A stretch of 64,000 bases of DNA from Leisingera sp. M658 (GTDB lineage Bacteria; Pseudomonadota; Alphaproteobacteria; Rhodobacterales; Rhodobacteraceae). The notes beneath the pieces are model-generated. The model worked only from the letters and a program-made list of their open reading frames with translations, was not told the origin of the DNA and made no database searches. The stretch spans positions 1,008,501 to 1,072,500 of the forward strand of contig NZ_CP083546.1 in assembly GCF_025144145.1 (NCBI RefSeq). Reading direction: 5' to 3'. Made by a program: the position numbers and the translations under genes. Numbering within the stretch: the stretch's first letter is position 1; each line of letters starts with the position of its first letter. Of this stretch, positions 1 through 7,753 are shown in pieces.

Positions 1-735
1 GCTACAATCCAGGGACTTATGCATTGAAGCATTATGCTTGCCATCTTCTTTCTCGATTGACTGGAAATGGTCACGGTCTGAGCCAGAAAGCGGCTTGAGG
101 ATCCAAGCTACTACATCATTCTCGGTGTTCAGGTAACACTTAGGGGGCGTGGAAGCCCTGTCATCAATTATCTTGAGCGTCGAAGGAGATTCTTGCAGCC
201 TTGGTTGAAGCTTGGTGTTTTCGGCTTCTGAGAAGCTGACGGGATACTTCAGTATTCCGAGAAGCGTACGCCTTGACAGGTTTGCGCCTGCATCTGCGGA
301 GAAGTTCTCAAGGCGAGATAGGATCCGGAGAGTTTGGCCGTTTCCCTCGAACCCCCCAACCTTTTCTCTGTCAGCATTACGCATGCAGTAGTTCAGTGCG
401 ATTTCACCGCCATGACCGAAAGGGGGATGCCCCAAATCATGGGAGCATCCTATCGCTTGAATAGTGCTTCGGTCAGGTAAGCATTTTGTAGCGTCATGTT
501 TAGGATTCGACTTGGCCAATTGTTTGACCAGACCTGAGCCGATTTGTGCGACTTCCAGAGAATGGGTCAATCTGGTTCGGTAAAAGTCACTGTCTCCCAG
601 GTTCAGAATCTGTGTCTTCCCTTGCAACCTACGAAATGATGCAGAGTGAATTACCCGGGCATAGTCAATGTCGCCCGCATCTCGAGCATCCTCTTGTTGA
701 GCATCCCACGGCTCTCTTCGATCTAACCAAGTCAT
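1..735 (-). CDS. dgt: dGTPase-like HD-domain triphosphohydrolase (3' end cut by window edge)
   Basis: Reading the minus strand from the ATG at 735 gives 245 uninterrupted codons to the window edge. The product has the order of conserved elements of dGTP triphosphohydrolases: an N-terminal FRRLQGKTQIL stretch (about residues 34-44), RTRLTHSLEVAQIG around residues 53-66, and the HD metal motif CSHDLGHPPFGHGGE at about 97-111 (His58, His99 and Asp100 are likely metal ligands). The family hydrolyses dGTP to deoxyguanosine and triphosphate. The gene follows the glycosylase gene in the same orientation after a 141-base gap, so it is probably the last gene of the cassette or a close follower. dGTPases are also known as nucleotide-depleting anti-phage proteins, which fits this setting, but a housekeeping role is possible. 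The C-terminus is not visible. Confidence 0.85.
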   Translation of the reverse strand, partial: MTWLDRREPWDAQQEDARDAGDIDYARVIHSASFRRLQGKTQILNLGDSDFYRTRLTHSLEVAQIGSGLVKQLAKSNPKHDATKCLPDRSTIQAIGCSHDLGHPPFGHGGEIALNYCMRNADREKVGGFEGNGQTLRILSRLENFSADAGANLSRRTLLGILKYPVSFSEAENTKLQPRLQESPSTLKIIDDRASTPPKCYLNTENDVVAWILKPLSGSDRDHFQSIEKEDGKHNASMHKSLDCS

Positions 736-876
736 GCTAACTGCTCATCCTTGTAGTAATTTATTTTATGGCGAAATAACTTGTCTATCGCCGAGATTGC
801 CGCGCGCTCGGATGGTAGAAGATTAGTAGCGCTGCTTCGAGGCTTCTTGAGACACGTTTGTGTCGCAGGATAATGT

Positions 877-1539
877 TCAAATCGCAAAAGATAGCTGGCG
901 AGACCCTTTCAGGGATTCAACCTGCCAAATCCACCCATCAAACTCGCGCCGAGAAACAGACAATAAGTCGGCGGCATAACAAAACACGTGCTTCAAGAAG
1001 CCATAGTCATCAGCATCAACGCCGACGCGCTTAGCGAATGTGCGGATGTGACGGTCTACCGCAATCGACTCGATGCCAATAAGGCATGCCAAGTAGTCAA
1101 CCGTTTTTGGACCTACGCCATTCACCTTTTGAAAGGCCGCTCCAAACTCGCCGGTCTTGTATTTTTTCTTGAGGTCTTCGACGTCTTGAACGCCTTCGTC
1201 ATACAGAAAGGCAACGATCCGTTCGAAGCGAGCGATTTTTTGGTGATGGCTCCACTGAAGGAAGGCACCTGTTTCACCATCGTTAACAATCCCGATAAGC
1301 GCGGAAATTGTATCGGCTTGCGGATGCTGGTTCAGAATGTTTGTTACTCTGGGCCGAACAACCGTAGAGTAGCGTAGTCCCGCCTGAAGAGCGGTGTCTG
1401 CCAATACTGCCCCCATATGGTTGCAAACCATGCGCTTCGTCAGGCGGGCTTCCGTTAAGCCTTGGTTGCTGGCAAAGTCAGCAACCTTCCTCGCAGCCGT
1501 TAGCACTGCAAGGGGATCATGTTCACGTGAACGCATCAT
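877..1539 (-). CDS. OGG-like helix-hairpin-helix DNA glycosylase/lyase
   Basis: A 220-residue protein starting at an ATG that shares its A with the TGA stop of the QueC-like gene (TGATG). The frame stays open further upstream to 1626, but that would overlap QueC by 88 bases, so the coupled start is preferred. Residues about 139-171 carry the helix-hairpin-helix and catalytic block VNGVGPKTVDYL followed by IAVDRHIRTF. The lysine (about K145) and aspartate (about D162) match the catalytic pair of bifunctional 8-oxoguanine glycosylases of the OGG/endonuclease III superfamily. There is no FeS cysteine cluster. An OGG-like ancillary protein has been reported alongside QueC-like and TGT-like proteins in type IV CBASS; here it sits with a QueC-like gene but no CD-NTase. 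The function as a base-excising enzyme acting on modified purines is inference. Confidence 0.8.
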   Translation of the reverse strand: MMRSREHDPLAVLTAARKVADFASNQGLTEARLTKRMVCNHMGAVLADTALQAGLRYSTVVRPRVTNILNQHPQADTISALIGIVNDGETGAFLQWSHHQKIARFERIVAFLYDEGVQDVEDLKKKYKTGEFGAAFQKVNGVGPKTVDYLACLIGIESIAVDRHIRTFAKRVGVDADDYGFLKHVFCYAADLLSVSRREFDGWIWQVESLKGSRQLSFAI

Positions 1540-2159
1540 CAAAGTAGCCCCGTTTGCCGGAGTGCTGCTAAACGTTCTACACAATTTGGGCAAGCCCCGC
1601 AGGGTAGTTTGCTCGAGGCTTGACAAGAGAATGTTCGACCTATCGGAACACCCAGTTTTTTAGCATCACGAGCTACATCTGCCTTGGAAGCAAATCTATA
1701 GGGTGAACAAAAGCGGACGGGTCCGACCGCTTCTGTTAAGCCATCAAGTTTGTTCAGAAACTCGGCAGTGCAATCAATTTCCTTAGCGTGGTTGCTATTT
1801 ATGAAACCCGTGTAGACTTCACGGATTCCCAAGGTTTGAGCTCTGGCTGCAGCAGCAGAAAAAAACAACATGGTTCTATAGGGCACATAAAGATCGTCGT
1901 CTTGAACTTCATCCGACCACAAGTTGGGTTCGTCAATCAATCGTGAAGTGGAGCCCCTGAATAGGTCAGAAATTTTGTTTCGTTCGGGAGGCATAACCCC
2001 TTGCGGCATGACCTCATTCAGTCGATTCCATTCGGTTTCTACGCAGTGCTGACCGTAGTCAAAGAACACAGGAACTACAGATTTTCCCTCTGATACAAGC
2101 CGGTATGCAACAGTGGTTGAATCCAGACCACCGGACGCCAACAACAGTGTTCGTGTCAT
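1539..2159 (-). CDS. QueC-like 7-deazaguanine/ATP-dependent amidating enzyme
   Basis: A 206-residue protein. The ATG at 2159 overlaps the TGA of the upstream gene by four bases (ATGA), which decides the start over the longer frame beginning at 2189. The N-terminus has the PP-loop nucleotide-binding motif LASGGLDSTT (SGGLDS at 9-14). The C-terminus has the four zinc-binding cysteines of QueC at about 179, 187, 190 and 193 (CGACPNC). QueC proper converts 7-carboxy-7-deazaguanine to preQ0 for queuosine. No queD, queE or queF lies nearby, and the neighbours are a glycosylase, a kinase-deoxyribosyltransferase fusion and a Met-Gly small protein. A specialised role like that of Cap9 of type IV CBASS or QatC, which act on protein N-termini with a deazaguanine, is therefore plausible. 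That is inference from context. Confidence 0.85.
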   Translation of the reverse strand: MTRTLLLASGGLDSTTVAYRLVSEGKSVVPVFFDYGQHCVETEWNRLNEVMPQGVMPPERNKISDLFRGSTSRLIDEPNLWSDEVQDDDLYVPYRTMLFFSAAAARAQTLGIREVYTGFINSNHAKEIDCTAEFLNKLDGLTEAVGPVRFCSPYRFASKADVARDAKKLGVPIGRTFSCQASSKLPCGACPNCVERLAALRQTGLL

Positions 2160-3496
2160 TTCTTGGTGCTCCGCAACTTCGATAGGCAAGAGAACAAGCC
2201 GTTAAGGCACTCCCCCAATGAATCCGAAAAAACTTCACTACCCGCCATAACCATGGTGTTCTTGTTTTCACATCGTGGGTCGTAGGTGATCACTGGCGTT
2301 CTGGATTTCAGGGCATAGCCGATTTCGACCAATGTGCCTGGGTCCTTCTCCAACGGTACCGCAAATACAACGTCACACTTTTCAAGCAGGGCTAAGTCCT
2401 TATTGTAGACCTCACGCAGCGTATGGATGTCGGCTGGGCGAGCAACTTCGCCGTTTTCTTGAACAGGGCGTCGCACGTTGAAATTATGATATTCCAGAGC
2501 GGACACGGCTTCATCCAATTCATGCTTGTCGATGTAAGAAAAATCGGGTGCAGCAAGATAAATGTTGAATGCTGTTCTTTCGTGCCAGGGCAATGATACT
2601 CCACCCAGCGATCGCACCAACTCCATTGGCAGTTTCAAATCTCTTTGAACGTCTCGACGCAGATCGTCTGGGTATGTCGTTTGAGCGTAGCGTGTAGCAG
2701 CCTGTGCACCGCGCCAGGTTGCTTCGTTAACATCAATGGGTGCCAATGCGGCCATCACAGCAGCGTATACATCACCGACACCAACCGAGTTCACTGTTTC
2801 TCCAAGTGTAGCGTGAATCTCTTCTACACCACCCTCGATTAGATTGATGAGCCTGCTTCCCCCTCGGTTTTCCTTCAACAGAAGGTAGGATGCATTTGCC
2901 GATCTTGCTGCTTCTTCCAGTGGGTCCAAACACTTGCCACCCAACGCATCAAAAAGGTCGGAAGAAGTCGAAATCACTATAGTCTGAATGCGATCCTTGA
3001 AGCACTCCAACTCAAGAAAAGACTCAACTCCGTAGGCAATATCCACAGTGACGTTCGCATTGGATCTTAGGAGTTCACTCAATGTGGATAGTGAGAACTT
3101 GCCTGGGAAAACTACTATCTGTTCAAATTTTTCTAATTGGTTTCCAACTTCCCTCATAGAAACAGATTTTCGCTCACGCAGGAGTTCTTCATATCCTTGG
3201 TCGCCAACTTCTGTGACATCGGAAATAAAAACAACATTGGGAGAGCTGGAGATTTCACCAAGCCAGATAAACTCAGTGCAACCGTGCGCATGAAGGTAAT
3301 CTGTCGCTTCTTGGATAAGATAACTTGGGCAAATACCGGCGACTGCAAATGGAAAGCCGCAAGCCCACAGACCTCGAGCAGCATGAATGATACCCCCAAG
3401 GCGCATCTTGGGTGCAAGACCTTTTCCTAACTGAACGAAGTCAACATAAACTTCGCCTACGACCAAAATCGGGTTTGGGTCAGTGATGTTAGACAA
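2156..3496 (-). CDS. PfkB-type kinase fused to nucleoside 2-deoxyribosyltransferase
   Basis: A 446-residue protein with two domains. Residues about 8-275 look like a PfkB/ribokinase-fold kinase. There is an N-terminal VVGEVYVDF strand, the GG of RLGGIIHAARGLWACG near 34, and a C-terminal anion-hole and catalytic-Asp motif SVGVGDVYAAV, with D242 in the usual GAGD place. Residues about 308-430 look like a nucleoside 2-deoxyribosyltransferase: YLAAPDF, then LEKCDVVFAV, then KDPGTLVEIGYA with the likely nucleophile E391. The start is a TTG at 3496 that overlaps the stop of the upstream small gene; the next in-frame Met falls after the first kinase strand. The combination suggests making, exchanging or phosphorylating an unusual nucleoside. 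I know of no characterised protein with exactly this role, and the substrate is unknown. Confidence 0.8.
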   Translation of the reverse strand: MSNITDPNPILVVGEVYVDFVQLGKGLAPKMRLGGIIHAARGLWACGFPFAVAGICPSYLIQEATDYLHAHGCTEFIWLGEISSSPNVVFISDVTEVGDQGYEELLRERKSVSMREVGNQLEKFEQIVVFPGKFSLSTLSELLRSNANVTVDIAYGVESFLELECFKDRIQTIVISTSSDLFDALGGKCLDPLEEAARSANASYLLLKENRGGSRLINLIEGGVEEIHATLGETVNSVGVGDVYAAVMAALAPIDVNEATWRGAQAATRYAQTTYPDDLRRDVQRDLKLPMELVRSLGGVSLPWHERTAFNIYLAAPDFSYIDKHELDEAVSALEYHNFNVRRPVQENGEVARPADIHTLREVYNKDLALLEKCDVVFAVPLEKDPGTLVEIGYALKSRTPVITYDPRCENKNTMVMAGSEVFSDSLGECLNGLFSCLSKLRSTKK

Positions 3497-3863
3497 TTGT
3501 AAAATCTACGGTCGTTTGAGGGTTGGGGAAAGTGGATGAGCTTTGAACTATACCAACGTAGTTGAAGCCTTCGTTCAAGCATGCGGCAAGATAGTTAAAT
3601 CGAGTCGGTAATGCCCCAACAACTACCCCGTTTGTGTCCAACGCCACGATCCGTTGTGCAACGGTAATCGTTAGCTCGGTTCCCGGTGGCGGAACGGTTC
3701 CGGTGTTCGTGAAGTAGTCACACTGTCCGACCTCTTCTAATTCTGTCGAAAAGGCCATCGCACATTGATCGGTTCCGCTGCTGCCTCCTGATCCACCACT
3801 TCCGTTTGAACTTGAAGGCGATCCTGAATAATCCGAAAATCTACCAGAGCCACTGCTGCCCAT
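3489..3863 (-). CDS. Small Met-Gly protein with Gly/Ser-rich N-terminal tail; possible modification substrate
   Basis: A 124-residue protein with GAGGG about 8 bases before the ATG. It begins MGSSGSGRFSDYSGS, so removal of Met would expose an N-terminal glycine. Residues 2-31 are almost entirely Gly and Ser apart from a short RFSDY patch and read as a flexible tail. Residues 32-124 look like a compact beta-rich domain with short strands such as ELTITVAQRIVALD and a few cysteines. It has no signal peptide. It is the first gene of the coupled cassette: its stop overlaps the TTG start of the kinase fusion. I do not recognise the family. A glycine-tailed small protein directly beside a QueC-like enzyme is what one would expect of a protein that receives an N-terminal deazaguanine, but that is a hypothesis. 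Confidence 0.65.
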   Translation of the reverse strand: MGSSGSGRFSDYSGSPSSSNGSGGSGGSSGTDQCAMAFSTELEEVGQCDYFTNTGTVPPPGTELTITVAQRIVALDTNGVVVGALPTRFNYLAACLNEGFNYVGIVQSSSTFPNPQTTVDFTIV

Positions 3864-3928
3864 AATTGATCCCTCTTAGGGTTGAAGTTAATGAATTTTC
3901 ATCAACCCTAAATGAGTTATCTGTGACG

Positions 3929-4129
3929 TCAATCCAAGAAAACACCGCTCTGATATTGTTTCAGAACCCGTCCTTCGATCGCCATCTTCGGCGAAACGCA
4001 GAAGTGCTTCTCATCAAGTATGTGTTTGATGCAATGCGCAGCATTTTTTAGATTGGGAGCAGTGTTTGGAAACAGGAGCCTCAAACGACGCATGTAGTAG
4101 CCGAAATCGACACACGCTGTAATTGACAT
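3929..4129 (-). CDS. Small ORF coupled to the helicase stop codon
   Basis: A 66-codon frame whose ATG overlaps the helicase stop (TGATG), the typical arrangement for translational coupling. The product is basic, contains four cysteines and a few aromatic residues, and matches nothing I recognise. It ends 65 bases before the Met-Gly gene. It lies in the AT-richer stretch and could equally be a chance frame or a remnant of a gene that once followed the helicase. Confidence 0.3.
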   Translation of the reverse strand: MSITACVDFGYYMRRLRLLFPNTAPNLKNAAHCIKHILDEKHFCVSPKMAIEGRVLKQYQSGVFLD

Positions 4130-6879
4130 CAGGTAGGCTCCATGATCGACGCCTTGCCGATGCTCAGAGTTCCTTCACTCATCCAGTGGATAGCGACGCC
4201 ATATAGAAGTTTTTCGGGCCACTTCCTGCGAACCATGGAGGCATAAGCGTCAATTTGCGGTCGATAGCTCGCAAAGCGTGCGTCAGGATCGGGACAAGGC
4301 CCAGATTTATGGTCGATGATCAACAGCCCGTGCGGTCCCTCGGCAAGGCAATCGAGAATGGCATTGGTTTCCGATCCGTCGGCCGCTTTTTCCTGCAAGG
4401 GTAGTTCGAAGTGGAGCCTGTCATAACCCTGGTCGGTTAGCCATCGGGTCAAGGCCTCCGCTTGGGCGGAAATCTGGGCGATGGCCTTTTCAGGCAAGCC
4501 GGTTGCGGGGGAAATCCGGTCGACCAGATCGGGGCGCTCGGCCAGAACACGGAAAGCCAAGTGCCAGGCAGTGCCGCGTTCGACTGCGCTACTCGTGCGG
4601 GTCTCTGTAACGCCCTCTGCCAGCCGCACAGTTTCGAGGAGCACGTCAGATTCCTGTCCGGGGGCTTTGAGGGTTGAAGGACTGCGGCGCCACGGCGTTC
4701 GCGCACTTTCAGGGATGGTGTGCGGCAGGCCCAAGCGTAGGTGCGCCGCGCTTCCCGACTGCTCAGTTTCCACTGGCTCTTCTGGCAAGCCCTCTGTCAC
4801 CTGCGCCGCAAAGGTCTGTCCGGCGACTGTCAGTGTGTCATCGCCAGGTTCAAACCCTGCACGATCACGCAGCAGGTCAACCATGCGCTCTGCGTGCTCG
4901 CGTGGTTTGGACCGTTCCCGAGGCATTGCGAGGATCAGCCGATCCCGCGTACGTGTCAGCGCGACATAGAGTTTGCGGGCCGCGTCGCGTTCGTCCTCGG
5001 GGCGGCGGGCCTCGGTGAAAGGGACTTGCGATTCCGACGCTGCGAAATCGGGCAGGTAGCTCAATCCAGCATGATCGAGAACATTGTCGAGATCGTGGAA
5101 GGTATCGAAATCGGCCCGCAAGGTGCCCGGGCGCTCGGCAATCTTCTGATCAAGCCCTGCGACAAGGGTGATCGGCCATTCGCGCCCCTTGGCGGCGTGC
5201 CAGGTGCAGATCTCGATCCCGGAAGCAGACCAGCCATCCGGGTCGGGATGGCGATCCCATTCCTTGGCAGATTGATGCGCAATCCAGCCGAGGAAGACTT
5301 GTACCCCAGCACCGTGGAAGCCTGCGGGGGCGCGCAGGTCCTGTGCCATGGTGTCAAACTCCTGTGCTTCGGCCTCAAGGCGTGCCAGATCGGCCAGAGC
5401 TTGTGCCGGTTGCGCCAATCCGGCAGACCAATCGCGTAGTTTGGTCGTGCGCAGGACTTCCGCGAGGGTGTCGGCCACGGTGCGTGTTGCAATGCTGTCA
5501 TTCAGGGTGTGCAGAGAAACGATTGAAACATGTGTGTTCAGCACCCCGTCAACGGCGTTGCGCAACGCGTCCTCCAGTGGCAGGCGCGGTGGGCCAAGGG
5601 TCAACCATGTCAAGGCTGCGTGGGTGTCGTCCGGATCCGCTGCCAACGCCAGCGCGGCGCGAGCGACACGCATTGCGGGCGCTGTCAGCCAACCGTTCTG
5701 CTGGATGCGCACGGGTAGGTCATGGGCTTCGAGGGCGGCGGCAGCTGCGCTGGCCTTGGAGTGGGTATAGGTCAAAACGGCGACGTCGCTTGGTTTGGCT
5801 GGGCGCATCTCCTTGCTTGCCTTGTCATAGACCGGCGTTCCTGCATCCAGGATGTCAGCCACCCGATTGGCGATGCAAGCGGCCGTGGTGTCCTTGCGCC
5901 CACCAGGCAAGTTCAGCACCTCGAGTGCTGGCTTTTCTGTCGCCTCGCGTTGCGGGCTTAGCGGGTCGTACTGGTCGAAGAGCGTCGGGCCAAGTGCATT
6001 GACCATCTCCATGATCCGCGCATCGGAGCGCCAGTTTCGGTCAAGCGGCGTGACCGCATCCGGATTCGCAGCTTGCAAGGCCTCTGACAGCCGTGGGTCA
6101 GCACCTTGAAAACCCATGATGGATTGTTTGATGTCGCCCACGATCAGCGCTCGTTTTGCCCCCTGCGCAAGCCGCCAGAGCAGCGCGAACTGCACCGGGT
6201 TGGTGTCCTGGAATTCGTCGATCACAACACAGTCGATTTCGCCCAGAACGGCATTCAGAATCTCGGGGCGGTTGCGAAGTAGGGTTTCGGTCTCCGCGAT
6301 CATGTCAGCATAATCGATTAGCCCGGACTGGCGCTTGGCAGTCTGGTAGGCCTCCAGAACCTGCTGAGCGCCAGTGACCAACGCGGTCAGATGCGCGCGG
6401 GCATCGGCCAAGGGGCCAGGATGGCGAGGCAGTGCGCTGGCGGCATCCATGACGGCCTGGGCGAGGGCGTCATAGCCTTCTGGTGTGGGGCTGCCGCGTT
6501 TCGTTAACCTGAGGTTGCGCAGTTTCTGCCATACCATCCAATCCTTTTCGAGGACACCAGGTCGGTTGGCCTTGCGCAGGATCTGGTGGTTTCTTGCGAA
6601 CTCATCGCGGACAGACTTCTTTGAAGCAAAATGTGGAGCGAGGCTATCCGGAAAGACCTCCAATAACCCATGTAACGCTCGGCGCAATGCCGCGGTCAGG
6701 GCATCGCCATCCGCCTCGACCGGGCCGTAGCCCTCGGCCAGCGCATCCAGAGCCGGCGCCAGGATGTCAAGCGACTGCCCGCGCGCACCGAGCCCGCGGA
6801 TCAGGTCGACCGTTCGCAGAACATCAGCACGAAACCCATCTTCGGCGGTGGTCTGCGTCGCGTGAGACCACGCATAACT
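4129..6879 (-). pseudogene. UvrD/AddA-like helicase with C-terminal PD-(D/E)XK nuclease, 5'-truncated
   Basis: The frame is open from the stop at 4129 back to a TGA at 6880-6882. The only possible early start is a TTG at 6687, giving 852 residues. It contains helicase motif II (VVIDEFQDTNPVQ, about 154-166), motif III (GDIKQSIMGFQGADP), the NWRSDARI stretch, the CTWHAAKGREWP motif V region and motif VI (LYVALTRTRDRL). A RecB-type nuclease domain follows, with RGTAWHLAF and then AILDCLA...LLIIDHKSG. Walker A (motif I), expected about 200 residues upstream of motif II, is absent because homology to an IS3 transposase begins at about 6876. The protein cannot be an active helicase as it stands, though the nuclease end is complete. 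It was probably part of a two-gene AddAB-like or defence-island helicase-nuclease. Base composition is GC-rich, unlike the cassette after it. Confidence 0.75.
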
Positions 6880-6977
6880 TCACGACAATCTCTTCAGGCT
6901 TGGGCCTCTTGGTCGCCATCTATGGTCCTCCGTTTCCTAATCATAGGGGCGGACCACTTCTTTGGGGGAGGCTCACG
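6876..6977 (-). mobile_element. 5' end of an IS3-family element (orfA start) fused to the helicase
   Basis: On the minus strand an ATG at 6919 encodes MATKRPKPEEIVVKL, the usual N-terminus of this IS3-group OrfA and nearly identical to the start of the orfA at 32785. It is preceded by a leader with CCCCCAAAGAAGTGGTCC, like the leader of the second copy (CCCCCACTGAAGTGGTCC). Homology stops abruptly after codon 15, where the helicase frame begins, so most of the element and the helicase N-terminus have been deleted together. Confidence 0.75.
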
Positions 6978-7143
6978 ATGCCACGCCAAGCCGCACCCTC
7001 ACTCCGCGGCGAACATCAAAGAACCTTCACCAGAGCTGCCAGCCTCCGCCGCTCCTTCAACAACAATGTTTTATAGAATCCGGCCAACGCGGACGGCCCT
7101 TTCCTGCCGTCTGATCATTAAGCGAAACGCTGCGGTGCGGCTC

Positions 7144-7354
7144 GTCAAACCTGCTGTTGGCACATAGCGCAGCATTTCTTCAATGGGGCGGTCCACGTCA
7201 CTGGAGCCATCCGGGCTGCTGTCGAGAAGGAGGCGCGGCGGGCTTGCCGTGCCAGCTCAAAGAGTCCGGCATCATCGCGGCGGATTAAAATACCGGCGGC
7301 ATCGGGCTGATCAGCCCGGCACAATGCACGGGCAAGCCGGGTGACAGCTGACAT
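7144..7354 (-). pseudogene. Remnant coupled to the deacetylase fragment
   Basis: A 69-codon frame starting at an ATG that overlaps the deacetylase stop (TGATG). The first 40 residues (MSAVTRLARALCRADQP...) look like real coding sequence. After a likely one-base slip near 7230, coding character seems to continue in another frame (DVDRPIEEMLRYVP). I do not recognise the family. It looks like a decayed gene of the former deacetylase operon. The stretch from 6978 to 7143 holds nothing I can name. Confidence 0.35.
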
Positions 7355-7740
7355 CAGAACAGAACCGGCTTTGTGTAGTAAGGCAGCTCTTCCACTCGGA
7401 CGGCGTTCGGATCTTTTGCGGCCTCGGCGCGGACATGAGCTGCGATTTCATGCATCGGCGCAAACCAGACATCGCCGCGCTCCAGCACTTTCTCCAGCCA
7501 GGTCTCCACCTGCCGTCAGCGCGCCAGACGCCCGGTCAAGAAAGGATGCCAGATCGCCAGCCACAACCCGCCGGCCTCGAATTGGGCTTCGAATCCTTCC
7601 CAGAAACCCTCAAGGCCGCGGCTGGGTCCGGCCGCCGGCATCATGTAGCCGATCTCATCGTATTGGGCGAAGGGCGGCCAGTCGTCGGTGCCCCAATGGA
7701 CCGGAAGCTCAACCAGCGACCCGGCGATGGAGTTCAGCAT
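7354..7740 (-). pseudogene. C-terminal fragment of a polysaccharide-deacetylase-like protein with an in-frame stop
   Basis: Minus-strand translation from about 7740 reads ELPVHWGTDDWPPF, then WLAIWHPFLTGRLAR, then a TGA, then continues in the same frame with RQVETWLEKVLERGD, VWFAPMHEIAAHV and YYTKPVLF before a natural stop. The WHPF and FAP-containing segments are typical of the C-terminal half of NodB-type polysaccharide deacetylases of this group. The TGA (about 7515-7517) replaces what is probably a Trp codon. The N-terminal catalytic half is missing because the fragment abuts the end of the CobW gene. Confidence 0.6.
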
Positions 7741-7753
7741 AACCCGCAAAAAC

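Noticed and set aside
1539-2159. QueC as an ordinary queuosine gene.
   Set aside because: No queD, queE, queF or tgt gene is adjacent, and the gene is coupled to a glycosylase and a kinase-transferase fusion. Housekeeping function cannot be fully excluded.
1-3863. Assignment of the cassette as type IV CBASS or as QatABCD.
   Set aside because: No CD-NTase, CBASS effector or TGT-like gene, and no QatA ATPase or QatD nuclease, is visible in the window. Parts could lie left of base 1, so this is a provisional rejection.
3866-4051. A 61-codon plus-strand frame between the cassette and the helicase.
   Set aside because: No ribosome site and it runs antisense to the coupled 66-codon frame; neither is strongly supported, but the minus-strand one has stop/start coupling.
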